Shown here: positions 1 through 8,105 of the stretch, piece after piece
Layout of the letters: every line of letters starts with the position of its first letter
How positions within the stretch are numbered: the first letter of the stretch is position 1
Source of the DNA: Cybelea sp963752825
Lineage (GTDB): Bacteria > Vulcanimicrobiota > Vulcanimicrobiia > Vulcanimicrobiales > Vulcanimicrobiaceae
Assembly (NCBI GenBank): GCA_963752825.1
Contig: CAVVZF010000001.1
Coordinates: 2,976,001-3,040,000 of the forward strand
DNA: 64,000 nucleotides
Reading direction: 5' to 3'
Program-made: the position numbers and the translations under genes
The notes under the pieces: generated by a model
What the model was told of the DNA's origin: nothing
Database searches by the model: none
Seen by the model: only the letters and a program-made list of their open reading frames with translations

Positions 1-109
1 GCTCTTTGCTTGTCAGTTCAGGCTTTAGGCGCCGACTAGTAGTGGCGCCGCGGTAAAAAATCTCTGGAGACGATGGACGCAGCCGAGAGCGCTTTGAAAG
101 GAGGCGTTC

Positions 110-1600
110 TCATTCGGTGTCGGCTGGAAGCTCCGACGGTTTCTGTTTGAGGAAGAACGACTCGGAGTACTGCGATCTGATCTTGTGAAATGGTCGCGGG
201 GTCTGGCTGAAGTTGAAGGCGTCGCCGATGCTCGCGGCGCGCACGTCCGGCGACGGCGGCAGCGTTCCGAGATTCCAGTTCTCCTGGATGAATTTTAAAA
301 TGCTTGCCGATTCGTACTGCGTGTGCTCGACGTGCGCCTGAACGTACGGTGAGACTATGAGCATAGGGACGCGGAAGCCAAGACCACCCTGGTTATCGAG
401 GAACGGCGGCTTGACGTGGTCGTAGAAGCCGCCGGGATCGTCCCACAGGATGACGATGGCACACGACTTCCAGTACTGGCTTGTGCCAATCGCGTTCACG
501 ACGGACGCGACCCACGAGGGACCGTTATCGACCGGGACTTTTTTCTTGCCGACGTTCATGTATTCGGCGGGGTGATCGGAGTTCCACGCGTCCGGGGTGA
601 CCCACGCCACGGACGGCAGCTTGCCGTTCTTGATGTCCTTAAAGATGATGGTCGGGCTTTTCGTTACGTTCGTTTGCCATTCCGGTCCCTCGCGAACTGC
701 TTTGATTGCGTCGAACGCGCTCCAGATGCCGCCGCCGCCTTTTTTCGGGGCGATCGTGTAATACTTCCACGAGATCTTCGCGGCGTCGAGCTGATCACGG
801 ATCGTCTTGTAGGTAAAGCATGGAAGCGGACCGGCGAGCTCGAGATATCGGTCGCTGGTCGTTATCAGCGATGTCTTCGTGCCCGGCGGCGAATCGCGAC
901 AGCCCCACGGCATGTTAAAGGGGTTGTCGATGATGCTATTATCGCCGTACTTGTTGGCCTTGTAGTTGACGCCGGTGCCTCCCGCGATTAGGTCCTGATG
1001 TCCGGTGAAGCTCGAGCTGCCCTGCGTATCGAACATGTTGTCGGCAAGCACGTATTGCTTTGCGATGTCCCAGTACGGTTTGATGTCGCTGGGGTCGACG
1101 TACTGATACGCGTAAGTGCACTCCGCCTGTGGACCGCTCCCATCGGCACCGAAGAGTACGAGGTCGAACCCATCCATATTCCCGTTGTCGTATTCGGCGA
1201 GGTAGCCGCCGTAGATGTGATCGAGGTCGTTGTCCTCTCCGAAGTTGTTCTTGAACCCAGCCCCTACTAACGACACCTTCGTGAGCTGCAGCGTCGTGGG
1301 GTGCGTGATGACCGGTTGGCCTCTTCGCGCACACGACTGCTGGATCGGCGTGGGCATCGGAGCGGCCTGTCCGCTCGTCGCGCCGTTCGCGCCCGGATAG
1401 GTCGCGAAGAAATTGTCGAAACTGCGATTCTCCTGGATCACGACGATCACGTGCTGGATGGGCGAGCTCCCACTTAGCGGGCGCCCCGCCGGTTGAAATC
1501 CGCCTGAAGGTTCTATTGGATACGTCCCTCCGCCGCAGGCCGCAGCGGCGGCGGCGATTGCTATGAGCGAAAAACCCAGTCGGACGATCGGAAATCGCAA
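110..1600 (-). CDS. Secreted phosphoesterase family lipoprotein (phospholipase C/acid phosphatase-like)
   Basis: The 496-residue product belongs to the PF04185 phosphoesterase family, whose members hydrolyse phosphate esters such as phospholipids outside the cytoplasm. The N-terminus is a lipoprotein signal: a hydrophobic Ala-rich stretch ending at Cys22. The family's first metal-site motif is seen as VIVVIQENRSFDNFF, and the late motif as WDDPGGFYDHV followed by MLIVSPYV. A paralogue lies at 15660-17012. It stands alone on the minus strand; what lies beyond position 1 is unknown. The substrate cannot be read from sequence. The family call is secure; lipid anchoring is inferred from the lipobox-like Ala-Ala-Ala-Cys. 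Confidence 0.85.
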   Translation of the reverse strand: MRFPIVRLGFSLIAIAAAAAACGGGTYPIEPSGGFQPAGRPLSGSSPIQHVIVVIQENRSFDNFFATYPGANGATSGQAAPMPTPIQQSCARRGQPVITHPTTLQLTKVSLVGAGFKNNFGEDNDLDHIYGGYLAEYDNGNMDGFDLVLFGADGSGPQAECTYAYQYVDPSDIKPYWDIAKQYVLADNMFDTQGSSSFTGHQDLIAGGTGVNYKANKYGDNSIIDNPFNMPWGCRDSPPGTKTSLITTSDRYLELAGPLPCFTYKTIRDQLDAAKISWKYYTIAPKKGGGGIWSAFDAIKAVREGPEWQTNVTKSPTIIFKDIKNGKLPSVAWVTPDAWNSDHPAEYMNVGKKKVPVDNGPSWVASVVNAIGTSQYWKSCAIVILWDDPGGFYDHVKPPFLDNQGGLGFRVPMLIVSPYVQAHVEHTQYESASILKFIQENWNLGTLPPSPDVRAASIGDAFNFSQTPRPFHKIRSQYSESFFLKQKPSELPADTE

Positions 1601-2123
1601 TCAACCCTCCCACTTGTTCAGCCCGGTACGTTGAATCCTATGAACGCTTGCCCGTTAAAAACCGGCTGAGTAAGCTTTGGTTCAAAGGGCAAGCGCGCGC
1701 GCGTCAAATTCTATCGGGAGACTTAGACAAGTACGGACTCAGTGCCCTGCCCCGCTTCAGTCTGGCCGACCTCGGTCGCTAGTGGCAGCGCCCGATCGGG
1801 TCACTCTCGAAGTCTTATGCGCTGGGTCCAAATTCGCCCCGCGTAAGGCAGTGTCATCATTCAAAGCGTCTGTAGTAGAAAAACGGGGGCGCGTGCTAGC
1901 ATTGTTAATAATTTGACCCTCAATAAGCTAGCGACAACGCCTTGGGGATGCGCTACTCGCAAGACGGTACTAAGTTCGTAATAGGGTACCGCAACCGAAT
2001 GTCACGGCGTAGTACACCGCCTAAGCCACCTTCGGAGGTGTCGCCGAAAATCGTAACTATCGCTAGCAATTCCCGGCGACGCTCCTCCTTAGTTGGGACC
2101 CGCATCATCCCAACGACTTTAGC
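1601..2123. other. Gene-poor stretch, no supported gene
   Basis: About 520 bases upstream of the phosphoesterase contain only short open frames without recognisable protein features. Base composition looks less G+C rich than the flanks, and the word GCTAGC recurs (near 1894, 1926 and 2062). I see no tRNA, no clear terminator and no repeat array. The first 100 bases presumably hold the phosphoesterase promoter. Confidence 0.4.
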
Positions 2124-2349
2124 TTACGCTGCCCGAAAGGCCGAGCGCTCGCTCGGAAAGCCGCGGCCAAGCGCAAGTTCCGAGGGTCTTATGTAGTATC
2201 CCTCGGCGAATCCCATCGTGTCCATCAGGCAGTGATTCGCGACGACGCCGCCTACGATGCGACCGGCATCCTCGGAATACTATTGCGCGCACCGCTCGGC
2301 CGTCGCCGCCTTGAGGCCTGTTGCGCGATAGGCGTCAAACGCCTCGGCT
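2124..2349 (-). pseudogene. Decayed 3' gene remnant
   Basis: Directly after the PLP-enzyme stop, in the same direction, one frame reads like a conserved protein end (AFDAYRATGLKAATAERC, then GRIVGGVVANHCLMDTMGF) and terminates at a TAA at 2124-2126. An in-frame TAG at 2280-2282 interrupts it and no start is present. It is best read as the degraded tail of a gene once downstream of the PLP enzyme. I do not recognise the family. The call rests only on protein-like composition and codon usage. Confidence 0.3.
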
Positions 2350-3516
2350 TTAGCGCTTCAGTGCCGAGAGCGCGCGCTCCAGATCCGCGATAAGATCCTC
2401 GGTTGTCTCGAGGCCGATGCTAAATCGCACCAGCCTGTGATCGTAGGCCGGCCGGCCACCGGACGGCGCGATGGTGTATGCGACCGCGAGACTCGTCGTG
2501 CCCGCCCAGCTGTAACCCACCTCGAAGAGTTGCAGCGAATCGACGAAGGCGCAGACCTGCTCCCACGTCGGCCCCGGCTTAAACACGATCGAGAACACGC
2601 CGGATGAGCCGGTGAAGTCGCGCTTCCAGAACTCGTGCCCGGGGCAGGACGGCAGCGCCGGATGCAGCACGCGCTCCACCTCGGGCCGCTCCGCCAGCCA
2701 GCGCGCAATCTCGAGCGCCGACCTCTCGACCGCGCGCAGGCGCACGGCGAGCGTCTGCAGCCCGCGCAGCGCGAGGCTGCAATCGTCGGGTGATGCGGCG
2801 CAGCCGATCACCTGGCGCGCCGCGCCCAGGAGCTGATACAGCGCCTCGTCGCGCACGGTGACCGAACCCAAGAGCAGATCGCTGTGACCGCCGACGTATT
2901 TCGTCAGCGCCTGCGTCGTGACGTCAACGCCGTGCGCGAACGCATCGAAGAGCACGCCCGCGGACCAGGTATTGTCGAGTACGACGAGGGCGCCGCGCGC
3001 GCGCGCCGCGGCGGCGATCGCCGGCACGTCCTGCACCTCCATCGTCACCGAGCCCGGGCTCTCGGTCCAAACGAGGCGCGTCTCGTCGCACATCAGCGAC
3101 GCGATTTCGGCGCCGATCTCGGGATCGTAGAACGTCGCCGTGATGCCGAAGCGCGAGAGCAGCGCCGTCGTGAGCTGGCGGTTCGGCCGGTACGCGCTCT
3201 GCGGTACGAGGATGTGATCGCCGCTTTTTAGCAGCGCGAGGTCGATCAGCGAGATCGCCGATTGTCCGCCCGGGGTCAGGATCGTGCGTCCGCCGCCCTC
3301 GAGCTCGGAGATGCGCGCCGCCAGCTCGAGCGTCGTGGGCGTTCCGTACAGGCCATAGGTGTAACCAAAACGCTCCTGATCCCATCGATCCGTTACCCCG
3401 GCGGCCGAAGGGAAGAGCGTCGTGGATCCGCGATAGACCGGCGTCGCCAGCGACCGGTAGCCTTCGGGGATGCGCGCGTCAGAGTGGAGGAGTCGTGTTT
3501 GCCAGGTGGTGTCCAT
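2350..3516 (-). CDS. metC: Cystathionine beta-lyase / gamma-synthase family PLP enzyme
   Basis: The 388-residue product is a Cys/Met metabolism PLP enzyme, which breaks or forms C-S bonds in trans-sulfuration between cysteine and methionine. The PLP lysine lies in ALTKYVGGHSDLLLG, and the upstream Asp in VVLDNTW pairs with the cofactor nitrogen. Length matches the family. The ATG start leaves 22 bases to the divergent sixA start. Beta-lyase (metC) is favoured by the HSDLLLG form after the lysine, but gamma-synthase, gamma-lyase or another C-S lyase remain possible; the symbol is tentative. Confidence 0.8.
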   Translation of the reverse strand: MDTTWQTRLLHSDARIPEGYRSLATPVYRGSTTLFPSAAGVTDRWDQERFGYTYGLYGTPTTLELAARISELEGGGRTILTPGGQSAISLIDLALLKSGDHILVPQSAYRPNRQLTTALLSRFGITATFYDPEIGAEIASLMCDETRLVWTESPGSVTMEVQDVPAIAAAARARGALVVLDNTWSAGVLFDAFAHGVDVTTQALTKYVGGHSDLLLGSVTVRDEALYQLLGAARQVIGCAASPDDCSLALRGLQTLAVRLRAVERSALEIARWLAERPEVERVLHPALPSCPGHEFWKRDFTGSSGVFSIVFKPGPTWEQVCAFVDSLQLFEVGYSWAGTTSLAVAYTIAPSGGRPAYDHRLVRFSIGLETTEDLIADLERALSALKR

Positions 3517-3538
3517 ATCGTGTGCGTAGTTGCAGGCG

Positions 3539-4030
3539 ATGAACTGCTATTTCCTACGCCATGGCATCGCGGTCGAGCCGCAAGCGTGGCACGGCGGCGA
3601 CGACGACCGCCCGCTCACACCCGACGGCGAGAAGCGCATGGAGCGCGAGGCGCGGGGCATCGCCGACCTCGACTTGGACGTCGACACGATCGTCACGAGC
3701 CCGCTGTTGCGGGCGCGCCAGACGGCCGAGATCGTCGCGGACCGGCTGCGCATCGGCGACGGGCTCGTCGAAGACGCGCGCGTCGCTCACGGCTTCAACG
3801 CCGACAGCGTCGCCGCGATCCTGCGCCAGCGCGACCGCACCGCATCGGTGATGTTCGTCGGCCACGAGCCGAGCATGAGCGCGACGGTCGGGCGGCTCGT
3901 CGGCGGCGCGAGCATCGAGCTCAAGAAGGGCGGCCTCGCGGGCATAGAGCTCGACGATCCATCGGCGACGGGCGGTACGTTGATCTGTTTGATTCCGCCG
4001 AAGATCCTCGCGGCGCTCGGGAAGCGCTAG
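3539..4030 (+). CDS. sixA: Phosphohistidine phosphatase, SixA type
   Basis: This small histidine-phosphatase superfamily protein of 163 residues would remove phosphate from phosphohistidine, as E. coli SixA does on ArcB. The catalytic RHG motif is at the very N-terminus (CYFLRHGIAVE), the second arginine is in TSPLLRARQTAE, and the second histidine is in MFVGHEPSMS. I chose the ATG at 3539; a TTG three codons upstream adds nothing and would leave the conserved motif further inside. It is divergent from the metC-like gene and converges with the cupin gene 4 bases beyond its stop. Confidence 0.85.
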   Translation: MNCYFLRHGIAVEPQAWHGGDDDRPLTPDGEKRMEREARGIADLDLDVDTIVTSPLLRARQTAEIVADRLRIGDGLVEDARVAHGFNADSVAAILRQRDRTASVMFVGHEPSMSATVGRLVGGASIELKKGGLAGIELDDPSATGGTLICLIPPKILAALGKR

Positions 4031-4034
4031 CGGC

Positions 4035-4391
4035 CTACTTCTTCGCCGCGTAATCCCCGGCGCCCAGAAAATGCAGCGAGACGTACGGCTCGTCGCCAAC
4101 GACCCAACTGTCGTGTCCGGGTGGGATGTAGAACAGATCCCCGGCCTTCATTTCGATGACGCTGCCGTCGGCCAGGGCCGCGGTGGCGCGCCCCGCGAGC
4201 ACCAGGCCGACGTGCTCGACCTCGCACAGCGCAGCGCTAGTCGCCGCGCCGATATCCCGCGACCACTTCCAGCCGGGTTGATACGTGGCGCGGCCGATCC
4301 TCAGGCCGCCGATCTCCACGAGCTCGAACTCGCCGCGCGGAAAGCTGCGGCGTTCGTCGGCGTTTTCGAAGTTCTTCAGGATTACACTCAT
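4035..4391 (-). CDS. Small cupin-domain protein
   Basis: The 118-residue single-domain protein has a cupin barrel core: an LVLAGRATAALADGS segment followed by AGDLFYIPPGHDSWV, the second cupin motif with Pro-Pro-Gly-His. Such proteins bind a metal or small ligand. The histidines of the first motif are only partly present (EVEHVGLVL), so the function is not predictable. It converges with sixA and lies 20 bases downstream of xthA on the same strand, probably cotranscribed with it. Confidence 0.75.
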   Translation of the reverse strand: MSVILKNFENADERRSFPRGEFELVEIGGLRIGRATYQPGWKWSRDIGAATSAALCEVEHVGLVLAGRATAALADGSVIEMKAGDLFYIPPGHDSWVVGDEPYVSLHFLGAGDYAAKK

Positions 4392-4411
4392 CGTGCTCGC
4401 TCCTATTACGG

Positions 4412-5179
4412 CTAAATCTCGTAGTCGATTGTCAGCGGCGCGTGGTCGCTGAACCGCGCGTCCTTATAGATTGAGGCACTTCGAACGCGGTCCGCCAGAC
4501 CCGGCGTGACGAGCTGGTAGTCGAGCCGCCAGCCGAGGTTGCGTTCCCACGCCGCCGGCCAGTTAGACCACCACGTGTACTGCTTCGGATTCGGGTTAAC
4601 CGCGCGGAACGCGTCGATCCAGCCGACCTGCTCGAGCAGCGTGTCCATCCAAGCGCGCTCTTCCGGCAGAGAGCCGCTAACCGTGCTGTTGCGGCCAAAG
4701 CTATACGTATCGATCGGCTTGTGCGCGATGTTGAAGTCGCCGCAGAGAATCTGCTCGCGCCCCGAGTGGCGCAGCCGCGCGAGCACCGCGAGGAGGCGCT
4801 CGAGGAAATCCATCTTGAACGCCTGCCGGGGTGGTCCGCTGATCCCGGACGGGATGTACAGCGACGAGACGCTTACCGCGCCGAAATCGGCCTGCACGAA
4901 ACGTCCCTCCGCGTCCATGTCGTCCCACTCCAGCGTGCGTCTCACCTCGATCGGGCCCTGCCGGCAATAGAGCGCGACGCCGCTGTAGCCGCGCCGCTTG
5001 GCGTCGACGAAGTAGCCGGTGAAGCCCGGAAGCGCCGCCGCTTCGGGTAAGAGCTGATGCTCCTGTGCCCGCGTCTCCTGGATGCAGACGACGTCAGGCT
5101 CCTGCGTCTTCGCCCACTCAAAGAAGCCGCGTCGCGCGGCCGAGCGTATTCCGTTGGCGTTGAACGTGATCACGCGCAT
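4412..5179 (-). CDS. xthA: Exodeoxyribonuclease III (AP endonuclease)
   Basis: The 255-residue enzyme incises DNA at abasic sites and removes 3' blocking groups in base-excision repair. Family landmarks are all visible: the N-terminal ITFNANGIRSA, the metal-binding Glu in CIQETRAQ, GDFNIAHKPID with the active-site Asp and Asn, and the C-terminal FSDHAPLTIDY with the catalytic Asp-His pair. Length is typical. The ATG start gives the canonical N-terminus. A truncated acetyltransferase tail lies immediately upstream in the same direction. Confidence 0.92.
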   Translation of the reverse strand: MRVITFNANGIRSAARRGFFEWAKTQEPDVVCIQETRAQEHQLLPEAAALPGFTGYFVDAKRRGYSGVALYCRQGPIEVRRTLEWDDMDAEGRFVQADFGAVSVSSLYIPSGISGPPRQAFKMDFLERLLAVLARLRHSGREQILCGDFNIAHKPIDTYSFGRNSTVSGSLPEERAWMDTLLEQVGWIDAFRAVNPNPKQYTWWSNWPAAWERNLGWRLDYQLVTPGLADRVRSASIYKDARFSDHAPLTIDYEI

Positions 5180-5180
5180 G

Positions 5181-5336
5181 CTAGCGCAGCGTCTTGCAGA
5201 ACTTGACGAGGCGCTCCGTCTCGCGGAAACCGCAGCGGGCGTGGGCCAGCTGCGTGAAGCCGTGCTCGCGCGCCCAGTTTTCCGCGTCGGCGGATCTTAC
5301 CGCGCGTAGTAGCATCCCATCGAGTTCCGATCCGTT
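5181..5336 (-). pseudogene. Truncated GNAT acetyltransferase C-terminus
   Basis: Immediately upstream of xthA, one frame ends at a TAG (5181-5183) and encodes about 51 residues resembling the last third of a GNAT N-acetyltransferase (AENWAREHGFTQLA, then GFRETERLVKFCKTL). The frame is closed upstream by a stop at 5337-5339 and no start or acetyl-CoA-binding loop exists, so the gene is truncated. The sequence just upstream, to 5577, shows no matching N-terminal half in the frames I checked. Confidence 0.5.
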
Positions 5337-5577
5337 CTAACGGGGGCCTGTTAATCTCGACTGGTGCTGCACGGTCGTGCGGGGACAGCAACGCCATCGC
5401 CGACACACGTGCGATTGCCAGTTCCTGCTTTGGCGCAGGAGGTCAAGCGATCCGAGGGCCGTCGACGCACGGGAGTTGGAGCTGCCCCGGATGCTAATAC
5501 TCGTCGAATGGGTCTTGTGCCACGATTCTACGTCGCGGATAACGAGAAAGTGGCGGCGAATAACGAGCGAAGGTAAC

Positions 5578-6201
5578 ATGAGCTTCGCTCAAACGGAACG
5601 ACGCGCGGTCTCTGGCAGCCCGTGCGGACGGAGGCGCCGTATCGCATTGGCGCTGCTTTCCTTGCTGTTCGTGGCTTGCCCTTACGCCCTTCATGCCGCC
5701 GGGCAGCCGCAGACGCCACCCGCGCCTTGGTCGGGAGGGCCTCTGACTTGCTGGCTCGTGGACCGCACCGAACACCCGCTCCTGACCGTGAAAAACGAAT
5801 CTCCGCTGACCGTCGTCGCGGACCGCGCGACGCGGAAGCTCGGCGTCAATCGTTGTCGCTATCTTCCAGGAGATTCGCTTGCTACTCGGCCTCCAGCAGA
5901 GACAAACGAGTCGGTTCGCCGGTTTTACGTAGAGCTCACCCTCCGTAATGCCACCTCGGCAATGGTTCCTGCCGACACCGACTGCAACTTCTACGACGCG
6001 AAGGGTGCTGAGGTCGTTTTCCAAAATCTACCGCTGATAACTCGCGGGTTTTATATCATGGTAAAGCCGGGGCAGACTGAACATTTTTTGACGTGCGAAT
6101 TCGATCCTCAGGAGTTCATGTCGCAAGGTTTCCCGATTCCGACCACGTGGCAGCGCGTCTACCACACGATTCTCCGCATCGTCGTCAGCTACAAGGGCTA
6201 A
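5578..6201 (+). CDS. Exported protein of unknown function
   Basis: I do not recognise this 207-residue protein. The ATG at 5578 is preceded by GAAGG at suitable spacing and begins a typical export signal: an Arg-rich n-region (GRRRR), a hydrophobic core (IALALLSLLFVAC) and an AHA-type cleavage region. The frame is open upstream to 5377 but without a ribosome site. Four cysteines follow the signal, compatible with disulfides in an exported protein. It stands alone, about 175 bases before the end of a convergent gene. Confidence 0.6.
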   Translation: MSFAQTERRAVSGSPCGRRRRIALALLSLLFVACPYALHAAGQPQTPPAPWSGGPLTCWLVDRTEHPLLTVKNESPLTVVADRATRKLGVNRCRYLPGDSLATRPPAETNESVRRFYVELTLRNATSAMVPADTDCNFYDAKGAEVVFQNLPLITRGFYIMVKPGQTEHFLTCEFDPQEFMSQGFPIPTTWQRVYHTILRIVVSYKG

Positions 6202-6377
6202 CAACCAACTAAGATCGTCGTGGTTGGGCGGGCAGCCAGGCGCCCCGCGAGGGGGACATATTGGAAACGTGTCGCTTGCGAGCACCCCGCCATAGCAACG
6301 CAGCCGGCGAATAGCACGCGCAAGCTCGAACCAGAAGTCCTGATCCGCTTTGCTCCTTTACGCGCGAACGTAGGAGG

Positions 6378-6884
6378 TCAGTTCGTCTTAGTGCAGACCG
6401 AGCTGGATGTCTTCAATCTTCCCTTGTCATCGTAATACTGTCCCTTGCTCGTAATCGTCGTGGCGGTCGTCACGACGGTGAACGGAAAGAAAGCCCTGCC
6501 GTGCGGATCGCGTGATGGAAATACCGTCAGCCAGGAAGCGTTCATCGGATCGAGGGATTTCGTCGATGAGACGGTCGTGCCGCCGTTATCGTCGATCTCG
6601 ACCGTGTAGAACATCTTGTATGAGTGGCTCCAGCGCGTGTACGATGTGTTCGGGGTATCGCCGGTCTCACGGGTAACGAAGAAGTTCCCCTCCTGTTTCG
6701 TGGTCTCGATATCGGGCTTTTTACTTGGCGGACTGTCAATGCACGTCCAGGTTCCGATTGAGCCGCGTAGCTTTGCTTGCTGCTGCTGGTCGAAGTTCGT
6801 ATAACCAGGTGTCGTAGAGAGTTGGGCCGCGGCGGCCGTGGGAATCAACGCCGCTGCGAAGCACATCGCCAGAATCTTTCTCAT
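6378..6884 (-). CDS. Small exported protein of unknown function
   Basis: The 168-residue product starts MRKILAMCF with a short signal peptide (AAALIPTAAAAQ) and an AQ cleavage site. The mature part begins with a Gln-rich stretch, then GSIGTWTCIDSPP and beta-rich sequence ending in a cysteine-containing tail. The pattern resembles small periplasmic beta-barrel proteins, but I recognise no family. The ATG at 6884 is chosen because the signal peptide starts there; the frame is open further upstream without signal character. It lies 58 bases downstream of the DUF3303-like gene on the same strand. Confidence 0.6.
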   Translation of the reverse strand: MRKILAMCFAAALIPTAAAAQLSTTPGYTNFDQQQQAKLRGSIGTWTCIDSPPSKKPDIETTKQEGNFFVTRETGDTPNTSYTRWSHSYKMFYTVEIDDNGGTTVSSTKSLDPMNASWLTVFPSRDPHGRAFFPFTVVTTATTITSKGQYYDDKGRLKTSSSVCTKTN

Positions 6885-6942
6885 ATGAAAACCTCGAGAG
6901 CAAAAGGCGCGCGAACCTGTTCCGAGTCGCGTTCGCTTCGGC

Positions 6943-7197
6943 TTAGCACCCAAGCCCCCGAAAGCCTTCTTGCCCCACGGCCCGGCGGGCGCTCTGCGGA
7001 TTCGACCGTGCCTCGAACACAAAAGCAGGAAGCATCGAGCAGAACTTGTGAACGGCCGTCGGATCATCGTAGTCCAGCAACATATAACTACCCCAGTCTC
7101 CCACGCGAATCACGAACAGCTCAATCTTGAAATTGCCTGGTGCCTTCCATCGCGTGAAGACCTCTAGGATCCGCTTCTGCGCATTCTCGTACTCCAT
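6943..7197 (-). CDS. DUF3303-like small protein, start uncertain
   Basis: The sequence resembles the DUF3303 family of roughly 90-residue proteins of unknown role (NAQKRILEVFTRWKAP, then FVIRVGDWGSYMLLD and HKFCSMLPAFVFE). Similarity seems to continue upstream of the only ATG: the codons before it read KYILTWTERPQGSP, which looks like the true family N-terminus, yet the codon where Met is expected (7240-7242) is TCG and no ATG, GTG or TTG precedes it before a stop. The C-terminus beyond EARSNPQ also looks atypical. The gene may be decayed or carry a sequence error. Confidence 0.5.
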   Translation of the reverse strand: MEYENAQKRILEVFTRWKAPGNFKIELFVIRVGDWGSYMLLDYDDPTAVHKFCSMLPAFVFEARSNPQSARRAVGQEGFRGLGC

Positions 7198-7315
7198 GGG
7201 CGAACCTTGCGGACGTTCTGTCCATGTCAGTATGTACTTCGAAGGGTAACCTCTCGGTGCGGCTCAGCTACGGCTGAGGCAGGATCGTACTGAGCCGGCT
7301 TCTGAACAGCGCCTC

Positions 7316-7804
7316 TTGGAAAACACACACGCATACGCGGTCGACGTGCAGTGGAGCGCAGCCGGCGGAGAGGGTACGAAGAACTATCGCAGCTATCGCC
7401 GCGGTCACACGATCGCCGTCGAAGGGAAGCCGGAGATACCCGCGTCGAGCGATCCGGCGTTCCGCGGCGACCCCGCACGCTACAACCCCGAGGAGCTGCT
7501 CGTCGCCAGCCTGTCGTCGTGCCACATGCTGTGGTATCTGCACCTTTGCTCGATCAATGGCATCACGGTGCTCGAGTATCGCGATCGCGCGACCGGTACG
7601 ATGCGCGAAGATGCAGATGGGTCGGGACGATTCGTCGGCGTCGTGCTGCACCCCGAGGTCGTTCTCGCGGCCGAGGCCGACAGCCCGCGCGCCGTGGCGC
7701 TCCACGAGGAGGCGCATCGGCTCTGCTTCATCGCACGATCGGTCAACTTTCCGGTGGAGATTGCGGCGGCTACGCCAGTCCTCGCGCCGCCAGCTGCGCC
7801 CTAG
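7316..7804 (+). CDS. OsmC-family peroxide-reducing protein
   Basis: The 162-residue protein matches the OsmC/Ohr superfamily, thiol peroxidases that reduce organic hydroperoxides. The two reactive cysteines are visible: Cys69 in LLVASLSSCHML and Cys137 in EEAHRLCFIA. The RYNPEELL segment before the first cysteine is characteristic of the YhfA/OsmC branch. The start is a TTG with no strong ribosome site. Its 3' end overlaps the end of the convergent TPR regulator frame by 35 bases. The physiological substrate is not determined. Confidence 0.8.
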   Translation: MENTHAYAVDVQWSAAGGEGTKNYRSYRRGHTIAVEGKPEIPASSDPAFRGDPARYNPEELLVASLSSCHMLWYLHLCSINGITVLEYRDRATGTMREDADGSGRFVGVVLHPEVVLAAEADSPRAVALHEEAHRLCFIARSVNFPVEIAAATPVLAPPAAP

Positions 7805-8105
7805 CGTCGGGCGCCCGCAGCGTGTCGCGGATCTCTCGCGCCAGCCGCAGCGCCGGGCCGCCGATCCCCACGCGCTGCGCGGTCGCGTAAGCACGCGCGA
7901 GCGAGTGCGGATGACCGTGGGCCGAAAGGACGCACAACGCCAGATCGGCCTGCTCGCGCGCGTGCAGCGGAAGGTTGAGTGCCGCGTAGGCATCGGCGGC
8001 GATGCGCGCGGCCATTCCGGTGTAACGCTCCATCGCGCGCGCCGATGCGTAGCGGGCGGCTTCGCCGGCGTAGGTTAACGCCGGTTCGGCGTCGCCCAGC
8101 GCAAA
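7770..8105 (-). CDS. C-terminal part of TPR regulator, displaced by a frameshift
   Basis: In the frame next to that of the gene at 8075-9505, helical TPR-like sequence continues: ALGDAEPALTYAGEAARYA, then YTGMAARIAADAYAALNL, to a stop at 7770-7772. An ATG exists at 8033, but coding character extends upstream to about 8103, exactly where the other frame drifts into nonsense (LRWATPNRR). Restoring one base in the CATTTGCGC stretch would fuse both into one protein. This is therefore best annotated as the last 110 or so residues of that regulator. Confidence 0.6.
   Translation of the reverse strand, partial: FALGDAEPALTYAGEAARYASARAMERYTGMAARIAADAYAALNLPLHAREQADLALCVLSAHGHPHSLARAYATAQRVGIGGPALRLAREIRDTLRAPDARAQLAARGLA

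Noticed and set aside
22..50. GGCGCC inverted repeat downstream of the first phosphoesterase
   Set aside because: Only six bases of self-complementary stem and no T-run on the gene's strand; too weak for a terminator call.
1677..2196. Two short plus-strand open frames in the gene-poor stretch
   Set aside because: No ribosome sites, no domain, odd composition; nothing supports translation.
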